Of a DNA stretch of 64,000 nt, positions 1 to 9,076 are shown piece after piece. The translations under genes and the position numbers were made by a program. Source of the DNA: Pseudarthrobacter sp. IC2-21 (GTDB lineage Bacteria; Actinomycetota; Actinomycetes; Actinomycetales; Micrococcaceae); NCBI RefSeq assembly GCF_034048115.1, contig NZ_CP139145.1:1178001-1242000 (forward strand). Direction: 5' to 3'. The notes under the pieces were generated by a model that searched no databases, was not told the DNA's origin, and saw only the letters and a program-made list of their open reading frames with translations. The stretch's first letter is position 1, and each line of letters starts with the position of its first letter.

Positions 1-411
1 CTGGAAACCTTTGTGGTCAACTTCAATTCGTTCCCAACCCGCGACGAATGGGATGCCGCCCTGACGGCGAAGGTGGCTTCCTACGCCCCGGATGTGGTGG
101 TCTCCTCCGGCTTCATGCGGATTGTCAGCGCCGACTTCATCGATGCCTTTGACGGCAAGTACCTCAATACCCACCCCGCGCTGCTGCCGGCGTTCCCCGG
201 TGCCCACGGCGTCCGCGACGCCATGGCCTACGGCGTGAAGGTGACCGGCTGCACGGTGCACTGGGCCGACGCCGGCGTGGATACGGGCCCCATCATCGCC
301 CAGGAAGCCGTCGCCGTTGAGCCGGGGGACACCGAGGACACCCTGCACGAGCGGATCAAGGTGGTGGAGCGCCGCCTCCTGGTGTCCACCCTGGCAGCCC
401 TCGCCGCCTAA
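1..411 (+). CDS. purN: Phosphoribosylglycinamide formyltransferase (5'-truncated)
   Basis: C-terminal part of PurN, which transfers a formyl group from 10-formyl-THF to GAR in purine biosynthesis (cytosolic). The frame is open from base 1, so the start lies upstream; about 136 residues remain of a family of roughly 190-200. The catalytic Asn-x-His is visible in NTHPALLPAFPGAHG, and the conserved Asp in DAGVDTGPII. The stop is TAA at 409-411. In related genomes purH is expected directly downstream; here it starts 2.7 kb away. Start of the gene not visible; identity is secure. Confidence 0.95.
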   Translation: METFVVNFNSFPTRDEWDAALTAKVASYAPDVVVSSGFMRIVSADFIDAFDGKYLNTHPALLPAFPGAHGVRDAMAYGVKVTGCTVHWADAGVDTGPIIAQEAVAVEPGDTEDTLHERIKVVERRLLVSTLAALAA

Positions 412-435
412 CCCCTCCCGCCGCCTAACCCCTCC
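402..435. repeat. Tandem 17-bp duplication over the purN stop
   Basis: The unit CGCCGCCTAACCCCTCC occurs twice head to tail (402-418 and 419-435). The first copy carries the purN stop codon. The duplication directly abuts the left end of the first 66-bp palindrome, so it may record slippage or an insertion event there. Confidence 0.85.
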
Positions 436-499
436 CAAGTAGGTAGCGCTATCTGTCGTTTTGACCCCTCAGAACGACAGATAGCGCTACCTACTTGGG
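434..499. repeat. 66-bp palindromic element, copy A
   Basis: Inverted repeat with arms 434-464 and 469-499 around the 4-nt loop CCCC. The outer 27 bp (434-460 against 473-499) pair perfectly. Ends are CCCAAG...CTTGGG; internal landmarks are GTAGCGCTA and CGTTTTGA. No U-tract follows, so it is not a classic terminator. Three further copies of identical length occur in the window (1487, 22740, 28986). It lies between purN and the nuclease-like gene. Confidence 0.95.
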
Positions 500-527
500 T
501 TGACGGAGGGGAGCCTGTGGATAACTT
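500..527 (+). promoter_or_regulatory. Putative promoter abutting palindrome A
   Basis: TTGACG (500-505), a 16-nt spacer and TAACTT (522-527) form a plausible -35/-10 pair beginning at the first base after the palindrome. The interval also contains TGTGGATAA (516-524), a perfect 9-mer DnaA-box match in reverse orientation. It would drive the gene starting at 563. Unproven. Confidence 0.45.
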
Positions 528-562
528 CAGCGGCCTTCTCGCGGGCCTGCCACCATGGGCAG

Positions 563-1495
563 ATGAAGGTCCCCAGCGAACTGCCCCAGCCGTTGTCCTC
601 CCTTCCGTTCACACTGAAAGAAGCGGCCGACGCCGGGATCACCCAACGTAGGTTGCGTCACCAGGGCTTGGGGCGCCCCAGCCGCGGCGTCCGGGTGCCG
701 GAGGTGGAGGACTGCCCTCTTGACCGCAGCATTCGCCCCTACACCCTGGTTACGGAGTCAGCCGCGGCTTCCCATGCGTCGGCGTTCCTGTTGTGGGAGT
801 TCCCGGGCTTCCTCCCGGGAAGCGATGAGCAGCTGATTCATATCTCCCGGCCCGATTCGGTGGCCATCATGCGCCGTCCGGGAGTGAAGGGTCACCGGGG
901 CCAGTTCTTCGACGACGAAATCGTTAATTTCAACGGCCTGCTGGTCACCTCGCGTGCCCGAACGTGGCTGGACTGCGCCCGGAAAATGAGCATTGATGAG
1001 ATAACTGTCGTAGCGGATCACCTGTTGAGGATTCCTCGGCCGGACTTCGAAGGGAGGGCTGAACCCTTCGCGACCAAGGAAGACCTTGAGGATATGCTCG
1101 ACCGGCACAAGGGGACCCCGGGGATTCAAAAGGCCCGCCTTGCCCTCGAACAGGCCAGAGTCGGGGCTGATTCCGCCCCGGAAACGAGGCTGCGGCTGGC
1201 ACTGGAGTACGCGGGATTGCCGGAACCGAAATTGAACATGCGCGCGGACCTGGGAGCCGGCGTCGTACGTCAGCCTGATCTCGCCTATCGGGACCACAAA
1301 GTGGCAGTGGAATACGAAGGCGATGGACACTCTGAGGTGGCCCGGATCGTCAGGGACATCGCCCGCGAGGAGGATTTCGCAAGGGCGGGCTGGCTGCCGG
1401 TCAGAATCTCCAAACGCCACATGCAGAACGACGCGCGGGCCGCCGTCGCCAAAGTCCGTTCGGCGCTTATGACCCGAGGCTGGTCGCCCAAGTAG
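563..1495 (+). CDS. AbiEi-like / DUF559 (Vsr-fold) nuclease-like protein
   Basis: A 310-residue protein. The N-terminus (FTLKEAADAGITQRRLRHQG) resembles the winged-helix segment of AbiEi-type proteins. The C-terminus resembles DUF559/Vsr PD-(D/E)xK nucleases: Asp239 in PDLAY, then Glu250 and Glu252 in VAVEYEGDGH, with His256. Actinobacterial homologues are usually annotated as type IV toxin-antitoxin AbiEi-like or DUF559 proteins, with no proven function. ATG 563 is preferred; the TTG at 500 coincides with a probable -35 box. No cognate AbiEii toxin lies beside it. The stop codon is inside palindrome B and palindrome A lies 63 bp upstream, so the gene is tightly framed by the repeat pair. Function unknown; nuclease activity is inferred. 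Confidence 0.75.
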   Translation: MKVPSELPQPLSSLPFTLKEAADAGITQRRLRHQGLGRPSRGVRVPEVEDCPLDRSIRPYTLVTESAAASHASAFLLWEFPGFLPGSDEQLIHISRPDSVAIMRRPGVKGHRGQFFDDEIVNFNGLLVTSRARTWLDCARKMSIDEITVVADHLLRIPRPDFEGRAEPFATKEDLEDMLDRHKGTPGIQKARLALEQARVGADSAPETRLRLALEYAGLPEPKLNMRADLGAGVVRQPDLAYRDHKVAVEYEGDGHSEVARIVRDIAREEDFARAGWLPVRISKRHMQNDARAAVAKVRSALMTRGWSPK

Positions 1496-1552
1496 GTAGC
1501 GCTATCTGCCGTTTTGAGCGTCCATAACGACAGTTGGCGCTACCTAGTTGGG
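1487..1552. repeat. 66-bp palindromic element, copy B
   Basis: Same architecture as copy A: arms 1487-1517 and 1522-1552 around GCGT. The outer 27 bp of the arms differ at four positions, with further mismatches next to the loop. The left arm is almost identical to copy A. The last codons and stop of the nuclease-like gene (CCC AAG TAG, 1487-1495) are the first nine bases of this element. The MFS gene converges on it from the right. Confidence 0.93.
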
Positions 1553-1562
1553 CAAGGGGGGC

Positions 1563-2915
1563 CTAGTCGAGGCGGCGCAGCTTGGTTTCGGGGGAGAAGA
1601 ACGCCATCCACAGCACGGCAACCAGGACAAGCCCGCCGGCCAGGGCGAAGGAGGTGGCCAGGCCGAGCTCGGGCCAGAAGTAGTTGGCGAAAATGAGTGG
1701 CCCAAGGCCGGCACCCAGCCGGGAGAACGTCGAGGCCCAGCCAAACCCCGTGCCGCGCAGCTCCGTGGGGTACAGCTCGGACACATAGGCGTAGAGCACC
1801 GGGATGGCCACCTGGACGATAAAGCCGAACACGAGCAGCCAGAAGATCGCCGCCGACGGGATGTCCACCACAAACGCCACGATCACCAGGGTCAGCGCCG
1901 AGAGCGGGCCCGTGATGGCCAGAATCCACTTGCGGCCCACGCGCTCCACCAGCAGGGCGGCGACCACCACGCCCAGCAGGCCCACGGCCGACATGGAGGC
2001 CGTGGTCACGAAGGCCTTGTACTCCGCGAAACCGGCACCGATCAGGATCCGCGGCATCCACGTCAGGGACAGGTAATAGACCAGCAGGATGCTGAAAAAC
2101 AGGGCCCATGCGGTGGTGGTGATCTTCCAGTTGAACTGCCAGACCAGGCGCAGCTGATGCCAGGCGCTGCCGGCGGACAGCCGCGGAACGTCCTGCGCAT
2201 CCGGCAGGCTGTAGGCCCGGGGTTCGGCGCCGGTGGCTGCCACGAGGTCATCAATGACTCGGGCGGCTTCCTCCCGGCGGCCTTTGCGGATCAGGAACAG
2301 CGGAGACTCCGGGACACTGCGCCGGATCCAGAACACCAGCAGCGCCGGCAGCACCATCACCAGCATGGTCAGCCGCCAGTCCCCGAAGATGCCCACCATT
2401 GCGGCGGATACAAAGCCCGCCAGGGCCGCGCCCACCGGCCACCAGCCGTCCATCGCGGTGAGGACCTTGCCGCGCTGCTTCCGGGGTGTGAACTCACCCA
2501 CCAGCGCATAGTCCACGGGAATGCAGCCGCCCAGGCCGAAGCCGGCCATAAAGCGGAACACGCAGAACCAGATGAAGTCCGGGGAGAACGCGCCGAGCAC
2601 GGTGAACAGCGAGAAGATCAGCAGCGTTGCCGTGAACGCCTTCTTCCGCCCGATGGTGTCCGCAATGGTTCCCCACACAAAGGCGCCCAGGGCCATGCCG
2701 ATCAGGTTGGCTGTGCCCACCCAGGCCACCTCACCGGCCGCGAGTGCCCAGTGGGTGGAGAGCAGCGGGATGAGGATGCCGTTCAGCGTCACGTCCCAGG
2801 CATCGAACATGAATCCGAGGCCGCCGATCACAAAGATCCGGCCCTGGACCTTCCACCGCCACGGCAGTTCCTGGACCACCTGTTCGCCGCTGGGCACAGT
2901 GGTGTAAATATTCAT
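1563..2915 (-). CDS. MFS transporter (sugar/metabolite:H+ symporter type)
   Basis: A 450-residue inner-membrane carrier of the major facilitator superfamily. About twelve hydrophobic segments are visible. The loop after the second segment carries WGTIADTIGRKKAF (GxxxDxxGRK signature), and RGTGFGWASTFSRLGAG lies in the C-terminal half. Overall it resembles metabolite:H+ symporters and the sugar-porter-like YceI/NaiP group. Start ATG (2913-2915 on the + strand) has a strong AGGAGG six bases upstream; the longer open frame to 3224 is not needed. Substrate cannot be read from sequence. It is divergent from purH and convergent with the nuclease-like gene, and sits between purN and purH. Confidence 0.85.
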   Translation of the reverse strand: MNIYTTVPSGEQVVQELPWRWKVQGRIFVIGGLGFMFDAWDVTLNGILIPLLSTHWALAAGEVAWVGTANLIGMALGAFVWGTIADTIGRKKAFTATLLIFSLFTVLGAFSPDFIWFCVFRFMAGFGLGGCIPVDYALVGEFTPRKQRGKVLTAMDGWWPVGAALAGFVSAAMVGIFGDWRLTMLVMVLPALLVFWIRRSVPESPLFLIRKGRREEAARVIDDLVAATGAEPRAYSLPDAQDVPRLSAGSAWHQLRLVWQFNWKITTTAWALFFSILLVYYLSLTWMPRILIGAGFAEYKAFVTTASMSAVGLLGVVVAALLVERVGRKWILAITGPLSALTLVIVAFVVDIPSAAIFWLLVFGFIVQVAIPVLYAYVSELYPTELRGTGFGWASTFSRLGAGLGPLIFANYFWPELGLATSFALAGGLVLVAVLWMAFFSPETKLRRLD

Positions 2916-3113
2916 CGCAGCCTCCTGCCTAAATCTTAGAGGCACGCGAAGTCGGGATCTGCGTGGCGTCGCTTCGCGCGTCCGGGGTGCAGTCCGGGCA
3001 GCGCACCGGCCGCCCGCAAAACGGAGGCAGCGGACAACACGATAAACTGGCCCTACCCCCACCACCCGCGGCCCACCCGCGGCACTGGTCCGCGACATAA
3101 GACGGAGACTTTT

Positions 3114-4799
3114 GTGAGCTTCACGCAGCCTGAACGTGTATCCATCGACCGGGTTCCCATCCGCCGGGCCCTGATCTCGGTCTACGACAAGACCGGTCTG
3201 GAGGAGCTCGCCAAAGGACTGCACGCAGCGGGCGTGAAGATTGTGTCCACCGGTTCAACGGCCAAGAAGATCGCCGCGGCCGGCATCCCGGTCCAGGAAG
3301 TCGAGGAAGTCACCGGCTCCCCGGAAATGCTCGACGGCCGCGTCAAGACACTGCACCCCCGGGTCCACGGCGGCATCCTGGCCGACCGCCGCGTCCCGGC
3401 GCACATGGACACGCTGACCAAGATGGAGATCGAGACCTTCGACCTCGTCGTGGTGAACCTCTACCCCTTCGTGGAGACGGTCAAGTCCGGCGCCGCACAG
3501 GATGACGTGGTGGAGCAGATCGATATCGGCGGTCCCGCCATGGTGCGTTCAGCAGCGAAGAACCACGCCGCCGTCGCCATTGTGGTTGACCCCGGCTTCT
3601 ACGGCCAGGTGGTCACCGCCGCGGCTGAAGGCGGCTTTGACCTGAAGACCCGACGCCGGCTGGCCGCGAAAGCGTTTGCCCACACCGCCGCGTACGACAA
3701 CGCGGTGGCCACCTGGACGGCCAGCCAGTTCAAGGATGAGGACGGCGACGGCATCATCGACTGGCCCGCCTACGCCGGCCTATCCCTGGAACGCTCCGAG
3801 GTCCTGCGCTACGGCGAAAACCCCCACCAGCAGGCCGCGCTGTACGTCGATAAGGCTGCTCCGGCCGGCATCGCCCAGGCTGACCAGCTGCACGGCAAGG
3901 CCATGAGCTACAACAACTTCGTCGACGCCGACGCCGCCCTGCGCGCCGCGTTCGACTTCACCGAGCCCGCCGTCGCCATCATCAAGCACGCCAACCCCTG
4001 CGGTGTGGCCGTTGGGTCGGCCGATGCTGAAGATCCGATCGCCGACGCCCATGCCAAGGCCCACGCCTGCGATCCGGTCTCAGCGTTCGGCGGCGTCATC
4101 GCTGCCAACAGCACCGTGACGGCCGGCATGGCCCGCACGGTGGCCGGCATCTTCACCGAAGTGGTCATCGCCCCGGCCTTCGAACCCGAAGCGGTCGAAA
4201 TCCTCGCCAAGAAGAAGAACATCCGCCTGCTGGCCCTGCCCGAGGGCTACGGCCGCTACCCGACGGAATTCCGCCAGGTCTCCGGCGGCATGCTGGTCCA
4301 GGCCACTGACAAGGTGGACGCCGACGGCGACAACCCCGCCAACTGGACCCTCGCCGCCGGTGAAGCCGCGGACGAGAAGACGCTCGCGGACCTGGCCTTC
4401 GCTTGGACCGCCTGCCGCGCAGCCAAGTCCAACGCCATCCTGCTCGCGGACAACGGCGCAGCCGTCGGCATCGGCATGGGCCAGGTCAACCGGCTGGACT
4501 CCTGCCGCCTCGCCGTGGAGCGGGCCAACTCGCTCGGTGTCTCGGTGGAGTCCGACGTCGAAGGTGCCGGCGGTGCCTCCAACACCAGCGCTGCCAACGC
4601 ACCGGAGCGTGCCCGCGGCGCCGTTGCCGCCTCGGACGCGTTCTTCCCGTTCGCCGACGGCCTGCAGATCCTGATCGACGCCGGCGTCCGCGCCGTGGTT
4701 CAGCCGGGCGGGTCCGTCCGGGATGAGGAAGTCATCGCCGCGGCCAACGCCGCCGGCATCACCATGTACTTCACGGGTGCCCGCCACTTCTTCCACTGA
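3114..4799 (+). CDS. purH: Bifunctional AICAR formyltransferase / IMP cyclohydrolase
   Basis: A 561-residue cytosolic enzyme for the last two steps to IMP: formylation of AICAR using 10-formyl-THF, then ring closure. The N-terminal third is the MGS-like cyclohydrolase domain ([24 protein letters not shown]). The rest is the AICAR transformylase with [13 protein letters not shown] and, near residue 290, [11 protein letters not shown] carrying the catalytic Lys-His pair. Start is GTG (GTG AGC TTC ACG). A possible -10 TAAACT lies at 3043-3048. A hairpin follows the stop. No ZTP-type aptamer is visible in its leader, unlike glyA in this window. Confidence 0.97.
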   Translation: MSFTQPERVSIDRVPIRRALISVYDKTGLEELAKGLHAAGVKIVSTGSTAKKIAAAGIPVQEVEEVTGSPEMLDGRVKTLHPRVHGGILADRRVPAHMDTLTKMEIETFDLVVVNLYPFVETVKSGAAQDDVVEQIDIGGPAMVRSAAKNHAAVAIVVDPGFYGQVVTAAAEGGFDLKTRRRLAAKAFAHTAAYDNAVATWTASQFKDEDGDGIIDWPAYAGLSLERSEVLRYGENPHQQAALYVDKAAPAGIAQADQLHGKAMSYNNFVDADAALRAAFDFTEPAVAIIKHANPCGVAVGSADAEDPIADAHAKAHACDPVSAFGGVIAANSTVTAGMARTVAGIFTEVVIAPAFEPEAVEILAKKKNIRLLALPEGYGRYPTEFRQVSGGMLVQATDKVDADGDNPANWTLAAGEAADEKTLADLAFAWTACRAAKSNAILLADNGAAVGIGMGQVNRLDSCRLAVERANSLGVSVESDVEGAGGASNTSAANAPERARGAVAASDAFFPFADGLQILIDAGVRAVVQPGGSVRDEEVIAAANAAGITMYFTGARHFFH

Positions 4800-4827
4800 C
4801 CCCCACTCGAAGACTGCACTGAAGTAG

Positions 4828-4878
4828 AACGCCCGACGGCGCCTGTCCCCGATGAGGGGAGAGGCGCCGTCGGGCGTT
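4828..4878 (+). terminator. Hairpin after purH
   Basis: A perfect 17-bp stem pairs 4828-4844 with 4862-4878, with a nested CCCC/GGGG stem in the loop. There is no U-tract. The arm contains CGCCCGACGGCG, the same word found in hairpins at 26203 and 60084. It may serve both purH and the minus-strand gene that ends at 4890. Confidence 0.75.
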
Positions 4879-4889
4879 GGAACTGGAAT

Positions 4890-5138
4890 TCAGGAATGAT
4901 TCGCGTCCGGGTCCGCGTCGTCGTCCGGCGCCCCCGGGGCAGGGTCCGGGAGGCGAAGCTCCCGGGGCTTTGCCGCCGCCATCCTTTCCGGGGTCCAGTA
5001 CGCGAGGATTTCTTCGGGCGTCTGGTCCGATTCACTATGGCTGACGGAACCCTCCAGCGGCCGTCCGCCCGGTCGCCGGTCCGGGGCCGGGTCCTGCGAC
5101 TTTTTAGGCTGCCTGGGCAAGGGTGTACGTATCCTCAA
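4890..5138 (-). CDS. Small ORF with protease-propeptide-like YWT motif
   Basis: Up to 82 residues from TTG 5138, or 76 from TTG 5120; no ATG or GTG start fits and the true start is uncertain. It begins inside the 3' end of the protease gene in another frame. Residues about 47-59 read [13 protein letters not shown], close to [13 protein letters not shown] in the mature N-terminus of the adjacent protease; the rest is acidic and Pro-rich. No signal peptide is seen. It could be a remnant of a duplicated propeptide, a separate small protein, or spurious. No function assigned. Confidence 0.4.
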   Translation of the reverse strand: MRIRTPLPRQPKKSQDPAPDRRPGGRPLEGSVSHSESDQTPEEILAYWTPERMAAAKPRELRLPDPAPGAPDDDADPDANHS

Positions 5139-6078
5139 TGACTTGGCCCCAGTACGGGCCGTACATCACGTTGGCGCTGTTATAGCCGTAGCTGTTGATG
5201 GAGTTTTGCAGGCCGCTGGAGAGGAACCAGGGGCCGCCGGAGGAGCCGCCGGTCATGGTGCACGGGATTCCCTGGGTGTTGAATTCAGGATGCGTGGTGT
5301 CATCCGTTGCCTTGCCCTTGCAGCTCCACAGTGTTTCGCCGTTGTAGGGCGCGGAGGCGGGGTAGCCATAGGAGGTGTACTGCACGCCGCGATCAGAATT
5401 GAACTCAACGCCGGACCCTCCCACAACGTCCGTGAGACTCTCGCCGTCCGCATTGGGGTTCATGACCGCGAAGCCGGTGTCAAAGGCGATATCCCCCTTC
5501 TGCTGCCATTGGGGGGTGGTGTGCAGGCTCTTGGCCGTCCACCGTCCGTAGGGCGCCGCACCATTCTCATAGGCCGGAACAAAGATGAAGTTCTTGGCGA
5601 AGGCGCCCGGACCGCTATTGACGCAGTGGCCGGCCGTCGCCACGGTGCTTCCGTTCGCGGACGTGACGGCATTACCGGAGCACACATAGTTGGCCCCGCC
5701 CATGGTGAAGAAAACCTTGCCGATGTTGTCCACCGTTGCCGCCTCGCGGGCGAACTTGGGGCTGCTGCTGTTGGTTTTGGCTGCGGTGCTGGGCTTGACC
5801 TTGGTGTTCTTGCCCTTGGCAACCGTGTCTGGGGAGGTGGCCACGCGGCCGGGGGCAGCGCCGGCCAGGGCATCGCCGGGAATCGCGGCGCGCATGCGGT
5901 CCGCAGTCCAGTATTCCGCGGCGCCGGTGCTGTCCACCTTGGCGCTGGCCACCACGGGGGCTGTCTTATCGCCTGACGCAGCCGGAACGGCGTTCGCGGT
6001 TCCGGCCCCCACCAGCGCCAGCATGGCAGCTGCGGTGAGGCTGAGGAGGCTGGCCGCCAAGGACCTGGTTCGCGTCAT
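5104..6078 (-). CDS. Secreted trypsin-like (S1/V8-type) serine protease
   Basis: A 324-residue secreted endopeptidase. Residues 1-30 are a Sec signal peptide (Arg-rich start, hydrophobic core, cleavage near ANA/VPA), and a propeptide-like stretch follows with YWTADRM near residue 56. The catalytic domain shows His151 (TAGHC), an Asp in GDIAFD (about residue 196-200) and Ser280 in TGGSSGGPW. Two Cys pairs look able to form disulfides. ATG at 6078 is chosen because it begins the signal peptide; upstream codons add a non-signal extension. Substrate unknown. It is divergent from icd across a 524-bp gap. Confidence 0.88.
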   Translation of the reverse strand: MTRTRSLAASLLSLTAAAMLALVGAGTANAVPAASGDKTAPVVASAKVDSTGAAEYWTADRMRAAIPGDALAGAAPGRVATSPDTVAKGKNTKVKPSTAAKTNSSSPKFAREAATVDNIGKVFFTMGGANYVCSGNAVTSANGSTVATAGHCVNSGPGAFAKNFIFVPAYENGAAPYGRWTAKSLHTTPQWQQKGDIAFDTGFAVMNPNADGESLTDVVGGSGVEFNSDRGVQYTSYGYPASAPYNGETLWSCKGKATDDTTHPEFNTQGIPCTMTGGSSGGPWFLSSGLQNSINSYGYNSANVMYGPYWGQVIEDTYTLAQAA

Positions 6079-8822
<2,744 letters not shown>

Positions 8823-8850
8823 GGTTCTCTGAGCCTGAAGAACAGTAAAA

Positions 8851-8886
8851 GGCGGTGCCCCGGGAAACCGGGGCACCGCCTTTTTT
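8851..8886 (+). terminator. Intrinsic terminator of icd
   Basis: A perfect 13-bp stem (8851-8863 with 8868-8880) has the tetraloop GAAA and six T residues. The arm GGCGGTGCCCCGG recurs almost exactly in the terminator of the next gene (11336). Confidence 0.95.
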
Positions 8887-9003
8887 CTTCGGAATCGGTG
8901 GGTGAGGCGTTCCGCCGTGCCGGGTTTCTTGGCGGCCACATCGGAGCATTCCCGGCCCGAATACCGGAACCCGGGTTGTGGCAGGAGGCATCTTTCCCTA
9001 GGG

Positions 9004-9022
9004 TACTAAGTACGCTTAGTAT
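9004..9022 (+). promoter_or_regulatory. katE promoter with overlapping palindrome
   Basis: TAGTAT (9017-9022) is a good -10 box about 55 bases before the katE start. It overlaps an inverted repeat TACTAAG-TACG-CTTAGTA (9004-9021), placed where a repressor or activator could act. No regulator is adjacent. Confidence 0.5.
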
Positions 9023-9076
9023 CTCGGCGGATTGCCGATGACTGCTGAGGTTGCCCACCCCAGAGGAGAAAAATCC

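Noticed and set aside
500..562. TTG start at 500 for the nuclease-like gene
   Set aside because: The codon coincides with a probable -35 box next to the palindrome, and the added 21 residues show no family similarity.
563..1495. Complete AbiE toxin-antitoxin module
   Set aside because: No AbiEii nucleotidyltransferase-type toxin gene is adjacent on either side.
434..1552. IS element or MITE with transposase
   Set aside because: No DDE, serine or tyrosine transposase motif is present in the enclosed gene, and no clear target-site duplication flanks the pair; kept as a novel-element hypothesis only.
1548..2939. 463-residue plus-strand open frame opposite the MFS gene
   Set aside because: Its product is low-complexity Gly/Gln/Arg/His of the kind produced antisense to a GC-rich gene; the minus-strand MFS protein is clearly real.
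2940..3113. ZTP or purine riboswitch in the purH leader
   Set aside because: None of the conserved aptamer words seen upstream of glyA, nor a purine-aptamer core, is present.
5104..5138. Programmed frameshift joining the protease to the small ORF
   Set aside because: The CCTAAAAAG context at the stop is suggestive, but nothing in the sequence shows that slippage occurs; mentioned only as an alternative.
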